A stretch of 64,000 bases of DNA from Elgaria multicarinata webbii (lineage: Eukaryota; Chordata; Lepidosauria; Squamata; Anguidae): contig NC_086182.1 in assembly GCF_023053635.1 (NCBI RefSeq), forward strand, positions 34,700,001 to 34,764,000. Reading direction: 5' to 3'. The notes beneath the pieces are model-generated. The model was given only the letters and a program-made list of their open reading frames with translations, had not been told where the DNA came from and searched no databases. The position numbers and the translations under genes are program-made. This document shows, piece after piece, positions 20,828-31,397 of this stretch (position 1 is its first letter; every line of letters starts with the position of its first letter).

Positions 20828-21438
20828 TGTGAGGAAGGGTGAGTTTTCTGAGGATGAGGACTCTGGGGATGAGCAGCCACAGGCGGGACCCAGTACCAGC
20901 TTGGCTGATCAACAGCCAGCAGAGGCCTCATCCAGTGCAAACTTAGAAGAGGAGCAAACAGACTTGTTACACGTGCCCTCGTTCAAACAGCAAAGGGCAG
21001 AGAAGGAGGCTTTACGGCCAGTCCAAGTTTCAAAGGGCAGGAGAGAGTCACGGGGTCCAAGAAGTCCAGAGTCCAAAACGATCCAACAGGAACACGGCCC
21101 GGTCAAGGGTACACGGTCCAGAGCTTCTCCCAGGCAAACCAGATAAGCTCTGACAATTTGCTGGCCTGCGCACTGCTACCTAAATACACCAGCTCAGCCT
21201 CACAGCTGTTCCTTGTTCAGCTGGCGTTTATTAGCAATCCGCTTGGATCGGCGTAAAGCCTCCTTCTCTGCCCTTTGCTGTTTGAACGAGGGCACGTGTA
21301 GCAAGTCTGTTTGCTCCTCTTCTAAGTTTGCACTGGATGAGGCCTCTGCTGGCTGTTGATCAGCCAAGCTGGTACTGGGTCCCCTGTGGCTGCTCATCCC
21401 CAGAGTCCTCATCCTCAGAAAACTCACCGTTCCTCACA
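20828..21438 (-). mobile_element. LTR derivative with inverted ends (fossil)
   Basis: A 611-bp insertion is flanked by the 5-bp duplication cttgt at 20823-20827 and 21439-21443. The right part, read on the minus strand, is the 5' side of an LTR starting TGTGAGGAACGG. The left part is the same 190-base segment in the opposite direction, starting TGTGAGGAAGGG at 20828 and ending near 21016. Both ends are therefore the same LTR end facing outward. The middle (21017-21250) is further LTR sequence. It is related to the LTR at 17543-18396 (shared caaattgtcagag and ggaccccgtga). Confidence 0.8.
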
Positions 21439-21639
21439 CTTGTAACTTCTTTCTGTTTCAGGGTTGACCTGTGAAACATGTATATTGAAGCCCCAACACT
21501 GTACATGTTTTAGAGAAACGGCGTGGATTGACAGTGTAGAAATGATGAAGAGGTGGGGGCACAGGCCTTTTCTCATCTGCTGTTTCCTGCTCCAGTTTCC
21601 ACATACCTCCACGATTAAAATGAATGTGGGCAAGGACTA

Positions 21640-22080
21640 TGCACATTTGAAGCCATGTGGGTAGGGAAAGTTGCTAGGGGAGTAGTAGTTAGGAACATGA
21701 AGGGGAAACAGCAGGCACAGAAAGGTTCAGTACCCCTCTGAATTTCCCCCCACAACTGTTTTTCTAAAGAAACTAGCAGTGGGGCTTTAAGCTATGAAGT
21801 TTTAGCTCTGTGTGAGAGCTGTATTTCCCAGTCAACAGTATCCTTACTCTAAATCATTGGTTCCTCTCATTCTTTTCTTTAAACTCTAGATTTCTTATCT
21901 CCAAGCTCTAGGGAGTACAAGAACATACCTTTGCGCTGATGATACAGCAGCATAAACTAAACCAGTAGTCAGCTGTTTTATTGATTATCTTCTAACTGAA
22001 GTGCATTACTATATAGTAACATTCAAAGTTAAGAATAGAACCTTTCAGGGTGCAAAATGGTTAGAAATAGGAAAAAATAT
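21640..22080. other. SC5D intron 3, nothing recognised
   Basis: No repeat family or exon is identified in this stretch. Confidence 0.4.
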
Positions 22081-22084
22081 TGAT

Positions 22085-22200
22085 AACATTTATTTATTTA
22101 AATCATTTCTTGTCCACCTTTCAGGGCAGAAGTTCTCACAAGGCGGTTTACAACAATAAAATACATAAAAACAGTTAAAATATCAAAAGCAATAAAAACA
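22085..22200 (-). mobile_element. LINE 3' tail, another type
   Basis: It shows acatttatttatttaaatc, cacctttcagggcagaag and aggcggtttacaacaataaa, an inverted tail with its own sequence. Confidence 0.6.
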
Positions 22201-22304
22201 CGATCACTATAAGATAGCTATTAAAACAATAAAACTCACAGGAACAACAATAGCAGCAATAATTATGGGAAGGTCACAGTAAAATAAAACAGTAAAATAA
22301 AACA

Positions 22305-22785
22305 CGCTGGAGCGTGTTCAGAGGAGGGCAACCAGGATGATCAGGGGTCTGGAAACAAAGCCCTATGACAAGAGACTGAAAGAACTGGGCATGTTTAGCC
22401 TGGAGAAGAGAAGATTGAGGGGAGACATGAGAGCACTCTTCAAAGACTTACAAGGTTGTCACACAGAGGAGGGCCAGGATCTCTTCTCGATCCTCCCAGA
22501 GTGCAGGACACGGAATAACGGGCTCAAGTTAAAGGAAGCCAGATTCCAGCTGGACATCAGGAAAAACTTCCTGACTGTTAGAGCGGTACGACAATGGAAC
22601 CAGTTACCAAGGGAGGTTGTGGGCTCTCCCACATTAGGGACCTTCAAGAGGCAGCTGGAAAAGCATCTGTCAGGGATGCTTTAGGGTGGATTCCTGCATT
22701 GAGCAGGGGGTTGGACTCAATGGCCTTGTAGGCCCCTTCCAACTCTGCTATTCTATGATTCTATGATTTATGATTCTATGATTCT
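22305..22785 (+). mobile_element. CR1 LINE 3' end
   Basis: The translation is the end of CR1 ORF2 ([48 protein letters not shown]). The 3' end is the CR1 hallmark ttctatgattctatgat. It is 5'-truncated; the final frame is open for about 115 codons. It lies in SC5D intron 3. Confidence 0.92.
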
Positions 22786-23089
22786 TTTATCAATAATAAA
22801 AGGAAGATTACTGGAATTTAGGTGGAGGGAGAGTCATGAGGCATCTGACTAAACACAGGTTAGAGCTCCTTATTGAGCCTACTCTGTGTCAGAGATGGTG
22901 GCAAAGGAGTTCTTTTCAGTGTTATCCAGTGGAACTTTTCTGAGTGATCAGTGGCGTGTTGCAGTCTGGGCCAAGGAGAGAGACAGTTGAACTCTTGATA
23001 GCATGATGTGCCAAGTTCTCAAGACACTTTGAAAAATAAAGTTGCTCAAATCTGTCACGACTTGGACACCACAATTAATACTGTTCCGC

Positions 23090-23700
23090 TAGCAGAGGTG
23101 TCCAGAGCATTGACTAGTTCAGTTTATCAAATGATGTTTAGTTGTTGAGGGCAAAATATGCCAATAAGGTGTTTTGCATGCTTGACCCTTGCCCTTCGTG
23201 GCTTATTACATTTAATATGGAGGGGATGTCTGGCTGGGTCAAAGAGGTTGTAAATTCCTGTTTGAGAGTGAGTAGTACCAGCCTTTTTAAAGGAGTGGTG
23301 ATGAGGCTACTCTTCAAGAAGCATAACCTAAATTCAGACGATATTAACAGCTATATGCCAGTTGCTAACACCCCGTGCCCGGGCAAGGTATTCAAGTGGT
23401 GGTTGCCAGTCTACTCCAGCCACTCTTGAATGAAACTGATTATCTGGATACATTTCAATTGGACTTCAGGCCTGGTTTCGGAATGGAGACTGTCTTGGTT
23501 GTCCTGCGGGATGACCTTTACCAAGTGGGGATGGGTGTGTGTGCCCCTATTGATTGTCTTGGACCTGGTTTTATTTTGTTTTAAACTTTTAAAGGTTTTA
23601 TATTATGTTTTATCGTGTTGTATTTAATTTTAACTTTTGTGAAAAGCCCAGAATACTTTGGCTATCGGGAGGTATAGAAAGGTCAATAAATAAAATAAAA
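23090..23700 (+). mobile_element. L2 LINE with internal loss
   Basis: RT sequence upstream of the catalytic box (VVMRLLFKKHNLNSDDINSY, QPLLNETDYLDTFQLDFRPG, ETVLVVLRDDL) passes straight into a 3' tail with agcccagaatactttggc, tatcgggaggtatag and an AATAAA run. The rest of the RT is absent. This copy links the common hairpin tail to the L2 group. Confidence 0.85.
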
Positions 23701-24045
23701 TAAATATGCATCTCAGTCATGTCAATAACCTGACAGATAAACAGAACCAGCTCTCATTTGTCCAGGCTGGTCACTTAGGGTGCCAGGCAAATGGCAGTTT
23801 TGTAATGCACCATCAACAGGCAGCTGAACTGCGGAAACAATATCTTCTGTTTGGCAACATGTGTTTCTGACACAGTTGTTTAGAGTTTCATCACCTTAGA
23901 TTGGAAGACAAATTTTATCTGGCTAGAGTTGCCCTTCCATGTTTGATCTGTTTTCCTGTGGTGTTGAAAGCTCTTTCTAAATGCATAATTAAGGCTGAAG
24001 TTCTCTGCTGACCTGCAAGGTGTTCAGGGCCACAGCATATAGCAA
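23701..24045. other. SC5D intron 3, nothing recognised
   Basis: No known repeat is identified in these 345 bases. Confidence 0.4.
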
Positions 24046-24316
24046 AATTAGAGCGGTAAAGCAGCAGTTTCTGCAGCTGAAACTCCCCACGGCCTGAGTT
24101 CGATCCTAGCGGGAGCTGGTTTCATGCTGCAGGCTCGGGTTGACTCAGCCTTCCATCCTCCCGAGGTCGGTAAAATGAGTGCCCAGCTAGCTGGGGGAAA
24201 GGTAATCACGGCCGGGGAAGGCAACGGCAAACCACCCCGCTATAAGGCCTGCCAAGAAAATGTCACCCTCCAAGAGTCAGTAATGACTCAGTGCTTGCAC
24301 GAGAGGTTCCTTTCCT
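24046..24316 (+). mobile_element. Sauria-type SINE, 5'-shortened
   Basis: It starts at the A-box region (agagcggtaaagcagcag), has a B box gttcgatccta, and runs through gaggtcggtaaaatgagtg to gcttgcacgagaggttcc. No clear target duplication is seen. A stretch of the consensus before the end (gtcagcaaaagctggc) is lacking. Confidence 0.85.
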
Positions 24317-24399
24317 TTTCCTGGACATAGAAGGCAGCCTATTCTCAGAAGTCTCTGTGCAGTCCACCATTATTGCTTCTCCCATGTTGGTGCTATGTA

Positions 24400-24645
24400 G
24401 CAGTTTATTCTCTCTTTATTCTCCCAGCATTTTAACAGTCTATAAATTAATTTTGACTTGGTGTTTTAGATTCGTAATTTTGCATTGCTGCTGTTTTTAT
24501 CTGGTTGAGCTTTTATATTGTATTTTATATTATGGTTTTATACTGTTGTTTTATACTTTGAATGTTTTTAATTTTTGTGAACCGCCCAGAGAGCTCTGGC
24601 TATTGGGCGATATAGAAATGTAATAAATAAATAAATAAATAAAAA
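24400..24645 (+). mobile_element. L2-group LINE 3' end
   Basis: This is the same 3' region as 12900-13430 (tctccc..catttt, gcattgctgctgttttta, tatattatggttttatac), ending in gaaccgcccagagagctctg, gctattgggcgatatag and (AAAT)n. Confidence 0.85.
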
Positions 24646-24649
24646 TATT

Positions 24650-24900
24650 TATTTATTATTTATTTAGAGTAGTTTTATCCTGCACCACAGCCAAAAAGGC
24701 TCTTGGAGCGGCTTACAATTGATCAGTAAAGAAGACAGTGTCTGCCCTCAGGCTTACATTCTAAAAAAAGACATGACACACAAGGAAAAGGAAATGGGGA
24801 GGGAAGAGGGAGAAAATACAAAGAAATGAAGGAGACTGTTCAGGCTGGTGGGAAGGTCCTCCTCCGCCCTCTCATCTCCCAATGGGAAGGGGCAGACCGA
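24650..24900 (-). mobile_element. Interspersed repeat 3' end
   Basis: It shows ttatcctgcaccacagcc, cttggagcggcttacaat, tctgccctcaggcttacatt and a purine-rich stretch. It looks like an inverted LINE 3' end of another type; the family is not named. Confidence 0.5.
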
Positions 24901-25392
24901 CAGCTCCTTTTTCTTCCCCAGAGGGTGAAGATGTTAGCCCTGGGGGTGGGTGGGGGGTAGTCCAACTAAAGCAGGCTCCAATGGTCTCTGCCTGCTCCAG
25001 TCTCCCTCGCTTCCTCTTCCCCACAGGGTTCTAAAGCAGTTAGAATCCTGGCCTGGGACTCGGGAGATCCGGGTTCTCGCCCTACTTGGTAGGGCTGTCA
25101 CAAACCCATCAGGAAGTGGCAGTTTTTGGTCCCCTTGGGTTCTCTCCCTCCCCACCAGTTGGATTGGTCTGCAAATCTCTTTACATGGAATTGAGTGCGT
25201 TCTTAATTTTGCCAAAGGCTCAGGTTATCCTCTCTGAGTCTCATTGATGCTCAGGGACGGTAGCTTTTTTCACAATGAATTTGTAGAAACTGCTCATTAG
25301 GTTGAAGAAAATCTTTGTTTCCCATAAACCAGCGCCATGTAAATCTACTAGCCTGTTTAACTCTCTCTACCTTTCTTCCCTTCTTCTCTTAG

Positions 25393-25493
25393 GTTGGTTC
25401 GGTATTATCTTCAGTATGCTGTCCTTTCTCTTCTTCACTGATATGAGTATTTACTGGATTCATCGATTCCTTCATCATAAATATTTATATAAG
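25393..25493 (+). CDS. SC5D: SC5D third coding exon
   Basis: This completes codon 115 and encodes up to residue 148. It contains a membrane segment (FSMLSFLFFTDMSIYW) and the first histidine box, HRFLHH, at residues 138-143 (HxxxHH), which helps bind the two iron atoms. The acceptor is ttcttctcttag and the donor is gtaggt. A LINE tail begins only a few dozen bases after the donor. Confidence 0.97.
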
Positions 25494-25499
25494 GTAGGT

Positions 25500-25770
25500 C
25501 TGGCTAATCATCAGGTAGTAAAACATGCTTGGAAAACACTTAATTTTAACTTAAATTTAAATTATACTGTTTTAACTCTGTATTTTAACCTTATATCAAT
25601 TCTGCTGCGTGGCTTTATCCTGGTTGTGCTTTTTATATTGTATTTTGTATTTGTATTTTTAACTTGTTGGTTGTTTTATGATGATTTTAATTTTTGTGAA
25701 CCGCCCAGAGAGCTTCGGCTATTGGGCGGTATAAAAATGTAATAAATAAATAAATAAATAAATAAATAAA
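25500..25770 (+). mobile_element. L2-group LINE 3' tail in SC5D intron 4
   Basis: It ends in tgaaccgcccagagagcttc, ggctattgggcggtataaa and (AAAT)n. It begins within about 50 bases of the exon 25393-25493 donor. Confidence 0.85.
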
Positions 25771-26104
25771 ACAGTATATCCGCATGTGCAGATGCAAGTT
25801 TTCAAATGAAAATGTGCGAATTGGATTCTCCATGTATTACTGCTGAATACCAGTTACTGGAGAACAAAAATCAGATGAAGACTCTCACTTCCATTCCTTG
25901 TTTCCGCATGTTTGGAGTTCTTTGGCCGGCTGCTGGTCAGCAGAGGCTGGTGGGTCCGACATCAGCAGAGTGGTGAATCAGGAGTGGGTTTCAGGCAGAA
26001 CTCTGAAGGAGCTTATCCCAGGTGCACTGTCTCCAATGCGGGTGGGGCAAACAGAATGATGGAGTAGAAGGACTTCTGGTCTGAACTGGGAAGGCTTTTC
26101 TTGT

Positions 26105-26128
26105 GGGATAATGATGATGATGATGATG

Positions 26129-26160
<32 letters not shown>

Positions 26161-26620
26161 TTTATTTGTTACCCCGCCTCTCCCTCTGGATCGAGGGAGA
26201 GGCGGGTATAACTGATTAATCATATAACTGATTAAAACATTTAAAACTAATACATTATCAAAAGCAGCACATTAGTAAAAGGCAAATTTAAAATTCAACT
26301 GGGTAGGCCGGCCAGAAGAGATCAGTCTTTATGGCTTTCTTAAATTCCAGAAGATTGTTAAGTTGACGAATCTCTCCCGGCAAGCCCTTCCACAAACTGG
26401 GAGCGGCAGAAGAAAAGGTCCTCTAAGTAATAGTTGTCAGACTTGTTTTTGTTGGCCGGAGTAAATTCTTCCCAGAGGACCAGAGTGTGCGGGGTGGATT
26501 GTACGGGAGAAGGCGATCCCGCAGGTAGCCTGGACCCAAATCATGTAGGGCTTTAAAGGTGATAACCAACACTTTATACTTCCAGTGCAGAGATTTTCAG
26601 CCAGGAAAACCTTGCATCCA
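26105..26620 (-). mobile_element. L2 LINE 3' end, inverted
   Basis: It starts with (ATG/ATA)n, then the L2 tail whose 14-bp stem, cccgcctctccctc, at 26173-26186 pairs exactly with 26193-26206 across a 6-base loop. Further in, the minus strand reads the decayed end of ORF2 (the counterpart of LWNGLPGEI...LPEFKKAIK at 10020-10090). Confidence 0.88.
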
Positions 26621-27080
26621 GCATGGTGTACCCTAGCACAGTTTCCTCTGCAAAGACATTAGTTCTGCGGTTATAGGCAATGGCAAGGTAAGACAATGAG
26701 GCCCCTTGGATTGTCAACAGTATGCCTGCACCCATTCAACATGACTTCATGCTTCTCTGGACTCGGTCGGAACCTCTCAATTCAGTGGCAGCACATCTTG
26801 CAAAACCCTAATTGGGCTATATGCAGATGAGAGTCAGAAGCTGTATATTATATACCTTGGGCTTGGGATGGCAATAAGATTTTTCCGTCTTGTACTAGCA
26901 ACCTGATCCTATGGCCCACTGTTGATAGAGTCAGGAGCAAAGGTTGGTGCAATGTCAAGGTGTCACAGCGTTTTACTGTGTGTTCCAAGAACTCGGAAAA
27001 ACCCAGGGACTTGCTCGTGCCCATCACCCGAGGGGGTGCAGTTGCACTGGTGTTAGATTTTGAGGCCGTGGAAGAGCGGG
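26621..27080. other. SC5D intron 4, nothing firm
   Basis: This may be more of the inverted LINE 3' region. No motif can be read with confidence. Confidence 0.35.
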
Positions 27081-27083
27081 GTA

Positions 27084-27084
<1 letters not shown>

Positions 27085-27117
<33 letters not shown>

Positions 27118-27150
27118 TTGTATCCCACCTTTTGCCCAATACTGCAATAC
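27085..27150 (-). repeat. (ATT)n with LINE tail scrap
   Basis: About ten ATT units are followed by ttgtatcccaccttttgccc, an inverted LINE tail. Confidence 0.7.
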
Positions 27151-27960
27151 TCTGACGCCACCCCCCTCACACACAAGGCTTTGATGCGCACACCTCCCTC
27201 AGGCTAAGCACCACCGCTTAAATACCTGAGGAATGGATAAAAAGAAAAGTATAACCTTTCCCTTATAGCAGAAGGAAAAGGTAAGGAGGTTTAGAAAAGG
27301 CTTTTCTGTGAATATAGCAGGCTGAAGGTTTAATGTAAAGTGTTTGTTTATGAACCCATAGAGCAGGAGACACAGCCAAACTGACACGTGGTTTTATCGT
27401 AGCAAAATAAAGAAAATGTTTATTGTTGTTTATAGTTCATAGTTCCTTCAAATTCTATTCAAATCCTGCCTATTCTTAAGAATGCTGGTAGTAACAAATC
27501 TAATAATAACAATCCTTAGTCCTTATGATACTAAGGCTGTCCTTCTCAATAACTTTTTCAGCTTATGTGGTGAGGTTGGTGAAGCTTCTTCCTCATAAAT
27601 AAAAGCTGAAAGAGTTACATTTTAATTGAAGACATATATTAAAGGAGACAAAATGACCTGGTTTGCACAGCACACCAGGCTCAGCATTGCATATTTAATC
27701 CACGATGAGTCACAACATGTGTTGGACTCCATTATGAATGTGCATTACTCTTAGGGTTATGTAACCCTCGAATAATCTACAGTGGCCGGGTTCAGGTGAT
27801 ACACCTCAACTCCATTGGGTGGCTGTTTCCAGTGGCATAGCTTTTCCTCCTCACAGGTGACCAAATGAGTGACTATTTCTGTGCTGGCTAGAGGTGCCAG
27901 CAAAGAAGGCATTATAGTGAAAATGCTCCTGGCATGTTTCCTTCTTCCAAGTTACTAATT
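27151..27960. other. SC5D intron 4, unique-looking
   Basis: AT-rich, with no repeat recognised. It runs into the polypyrimidine tract before the last exon. Confidence 0.4.
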
Positions 27961-27979
27961 CCTCTCATTTCCTCCACAG

Positions 27980-28432
27980 CGTTTCCACAAGCCGCACCAC
28001 GTCTGGAAGGTTCCGAGTCCATTTTCAAGTCACGCGTTCCACCCTCTGGACGGCTTCCTTCAAAGCGTCCCGTATCACATGTACCCATTCTTTTTTCCTC
28101 TGCACAAGATGACCTATTTGGGCCTCTACGTCTTTGTCAATGTATGGTCAGTCTCCATTCACGACGGGAACTTCCGCGTTCCTGAAGTATTGAAGCAGAT
28201 TATCAACGGGGCTGCCCATCACACCGACCACCATTTATATTTTGATTACAACTTCGGCCAGTACTTGACGCTCTGGGATAGAATTGGGGGGTCGTACAAA
28301 AACCCTTCCTCTTTTGAAGGGAAAGGGCCCCATCATTATATGAATAAACTGAAAGAAAGCAAATTGAGCAGTTTGAGCAATGGACACAGAAATGAGAAAA
28401 TGCTAGAAGAAGACAATTCTAAAAATAAATAA
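27980..28432 (+). CDS. SC5D: SC5D last coding exon
   Basis: This encodes residues 149-298 and the stop. The second histidine box, HKPHH, is at residues 151-155, and the third, HHTDHH, at 228-233. Together with the box in the previous exon they complete the fatty acid hydroxylase/sterol desaturase signature. The conserved stretches YGQ-like [15 protein letters not shown] and [11 protein letters not shown] follow. The last 35 or so residues are hydrophilic and Ser/Asn/Lys-rich, ending EEDNSKNK, as variable as in other vertebrates. The acceptor is ttcctccacag. Confidence 0.97.
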   Translation, partial: RFHKPHHVWKVPSPFSSHAFHPLDGFLQSVPYHMYPFFFPLHKMTYLGLYVFVNVWSVSIHDGNFRVPEVLKQIINGAAHHTDHHLYFDYNFGQYLTLWDRIGGSYKNPSSFEGKGPHHYMNKLKESKLSSLSNGHRNEKMLEEDNSKNK

Positions 28433-29285
28433 GCCCCTTCCTATCTGAGGATAGAAATCTCTATATGCATTAAGAACTGGCATATAAATAGAATTCCCTT
28501 TCCTGTAACACCACTGGGAGTCAGGCACTATAGACGTCAATAAGGAATCTTTGCAATGGAATTATGTAGCTAAGAATCAAGATGTTTTATTACGAGGACT
28601 GTGCTTGGAGAAGCAGAAAGAAATAAGAGCCCAGTTGCAGAGCAACGCCTCTGATTTTGATAAGGAATGTAGGAATTGTCTGTAACTCTTTATATTACTG
28701 GTGGCACATTAAATTGCAGAGTGGGATCTTCTCGCTTCTTCCATGATGCATAGGAGCTGAAACCTGACATGTCATTGGAATGGGCTGGAAGTCCTTTTGC
28801 TTTTTCGTGTGAAGTTAACCCCGTGACTCCTGTCCATACTTGGCTGCAGTTCACTTGTAGTTCTATCAGGATGCTTTGAGTCAGTGCTGTGCAGTTAACT
28901 GGCTATAATTGCCTTTGCCTCTTCTTTTTACTAGAATGAAAATGGACATTAACATTGGGGCATTGGTGATATTCCTTAATTTGGATGGATGTATATTGAA
29001 CATGCAGTGCGGTGTGTCAATTTCTAGTAGGCGGTGCACCCATTTTCGAAATGCACCCATCTACCTAGACAATAAGATACAGGGATTCGTTTCATGTGAC
29101 GCATAGTATCTCCCAAAAGATGTTGACATGTCCTGGGTTTTCTGAATTATTAAGTGCTTACAGCGAAGTGGTAGTTTGCCTAGCTTGTGCTGATGTAGAA
29201 TAGATGCTTGTTGAGTATTTTAATTTTCTGTAGCCAAAAGCATCGCCATACAAGTGCAGAAATAAAGTATAGGAGCTCTGTTATA
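28433..29285 (+). other. SC5D 3' untranslated region (extent inferred)
   Basis: It follows the stop codon and has no recognisable repeat. A canonical AATAAA at 29261-29266 is the best poly(A) signal; an ATTAAA near 28708 could serve a shorter form. The true end needs transcript data. Confidence 0.55.
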
Positions 29286-29756
29286 TTTTCAAGATGGTTT
29301 TATTTTTTCGGAAACGCTATGGCATGTATCTGGAAGGGTGTCACAGTGAAGGGCGTAGGAACCTTGGCCTTCCGTAAAATGTATGTGTCTGTGCTACAGG
29401 CACAGCAATGTGAATTAGCTATGAAGAATGAACAGAGTTTCTCAAGTTTCTCAGTCTGAATAATAGATAGTGAAACGCTGTATTCCTAGGGAATCTGAAT
29501 AATAGCATCATCAGTGTATGCACTTTTTTACAGGGTTTTGTAAGCAAAAAAAAAACCATGGTTCTCTGCAATGCTTGACAGGCCTGATGGATTCATAGCA
29601 GAAATTTGGCAGAGCTTTGCTTAACTATTCATTTATCTTGTAAAATTTACCACCATGCTAAACACAGCCTGCTGGACATCTGTTGCATCTCACCACTTAC
29701 ATAACAGCCCCTTTGCTTTTCCGGTCCAAGCATGTTGGGGGAGGGGCGAAGCTATT

Positions 29757-30062
29757 TATTATTATTATTATTTATTACATTTATATACCGCCCCCCCCCC
29801 CCCAATAGCTGAAGCTCTCTGGGCGGTTTACTGAGCTTCTCCTGGACTAAGATGATGATGATGATGATAATAATAATAATGATATTTCTTACCCGTTTCT
29901 CCGTTTGGATAGAGGCAGGAAACAACAATAAGTGTAAAATAAATAAAATTGAATTAAAAACATAGTATACATCATTAAAACATCCTAAAATTCCACTGGA
30001 TAGGCCTGCCAGAATAGATCAGTCTTTAAAGAATTCTTAAATGCTAAAAGACTATTAGGGTG
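29757..30062 (-). mobile_element. Two inverted LINE 3' ends
   Basis: Bases 29757-29835 are the hairpin tail (ataccgcccccc, agctgaagctctctgggcgg). Bases 29860-30062 are an L2 end: (ATG/AAT)n, then tctccgtttggatagagg and ctggataggcctgccagaat, agatcagtctttaaagaat, matching 26270-26330. Confidence 0.8.
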
Positions 30063-30286
30063 TGCAGGAGTGCTGCTTACAGTGCTAAATTAAGATATGG
30101 TCACAACCAGCTGCTTGAGTTAAGTGGTGGCCGGTCCACCAAAAAGCAGTGGCGTGAATGGGCTAGCACCTAGCCCAGGCCTTTCCCCTCCCTACCCCCT
30201 AGACACAGAAATGTGTCATTTCATAGTGCCAGAATTTAAAAGATACCCCCCCCCCCAACGCACACACACACACTCTCTCTCTAAAG

Positions 30287-30416
30287 CAGCCTTCCTCAAC
30301 CTGGGGCGCTCCAGATGTGTTGGACTGCATCTCCCAGAATGCCCCAGCCAGCTGGCTGGGGCATTCTGGGAGTTGTAGTCCAACACATCTGGAGCGCCCC
30401 AGGTTGAGGAAGGCTG
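30287..30416. mobile_element. hAT-like palindromic MITE, 8-bp target duplication
   Basis: The 130-bp element starts cagccttcctcaacctgggg, ends with its reverse complement, and is flanked by ctctaaag at 30279-30286 and 30417-30424. The two arms of about 65 bases mirror each other around ccagctgg at 30348-30355, with only a few mismatches. The 8-bp duplication and the CAG...CTG ends fit hAT. Confidence 0.9.
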
Positions 30417-30424
30417 CTCTAAAG

Positions 30425-30728
30425 GCTCCCAGAACGGCTTGCAAAGATTAATAAGACATTTGCTGTCCTTGTACTTACAACCTAAAAGACACGGTACAAA
30501 GGGAGAGCGACCCAGGAAAGAGGAGAAAAATAAACTTGAACATTAGTTTTTAGTTATCAGATGACACTCCCATCCCCAGATCAGATGGGTGTGCCTCTCT
30601 GGGCTGCTCACCATTAACTACAACAAAAGGCCTCCTTGTTAGGCTGCCAAAAAATAGATTGCAGGTGGGAATAAGTAGGTTCCCTATTTCCTGCATCTGT
30701 CGAAGTGTACACAAAGAATTAGGTGTTG
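30425..30728. other. Nothing firm
   Basis: Bases 30430-30540 (acttacaacctaaaagacac, purine-rich) may be a decayed repeat related to 24720-24830. Confidence 0.35.
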
Positions 30729-30743
30729 CTTATTCAAGTGGAG

Positions 30744-31382
30744 AGCCTCGTGTGGCGCAGAGTGGTAAGCGGCAGTTACTGCAGCCGAAACTCTCCCCAT
30801 GGCCCGAGTTTGATCCCAGCAGAAGCTGGTTCTCAGGCAGCCGGCTCTGGTAGACTCAGCCTTCCATCCTTCCGAGGTCGGTAAAATGAGTCCCCAGCTA
30901 GCTGGGGGAAAGGTAACCGCGACTGGGGAAGGCAACAGCAAACCACCCCGCTACAAAGTCTGCCAAGAAAACGTCAGCAAAAGCAGGCGTCCCTCTAGGA
31001 GTCAGCAATGACTCAAGTGTTTGCACGAGAGGTTCCTTTCCTTTCCCTTCCTTTCCTTTCCTTCAGTACAGGAGAGCCTCGTGTGGCGCTGAGTGGTAAG
31101 CGGCAGTTACTGCAGCCGAAACTCTCCCCACGGCCTGAGTTCGATCCCAGCGGAAGCTGATTCTCAGGCAGCCGGCTCAGGTCGACTCAGCCTTCCATCC
31201 TTCCGAGGTCGGTAAAATGAGTCCCCAGCTAGCTGGGGGAAAGGTAACCGCGACTGGGGAAGGCAACAGCAAACCACCCCGCTACAAAGTCTGCCAAGAA
31301 AACGTCAGCAAAAGCAGGCGTCCCTCGAGGAGTCAGTAATGACTCAAGTGCTTTGCACGAGAGGTTCCTTTCCTTTCCTTTC
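30744..31382 (+). mobile_element. Head-to-tail pair of Sauria-type SINEs
   Basis: Two nearly identical SINEs start at 30744 (gagcctcgtgtggcgcagag) and about 31074 (gagcctcgtgtggcgctgag). Each has a B box (gtttgatccc at 30809, gttcgatccc at 31139) and ends in gcacgagaggttcctttcc with a TTCC-rich tail. The 15-mer cttattcaagtggag lies before the first (30729-30743) and after the second (31383-31397), so the pair shares one target duplication. Confidence 0.92.
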
Positions 31383-31397
31383 CTTATTCAAGTGGAG

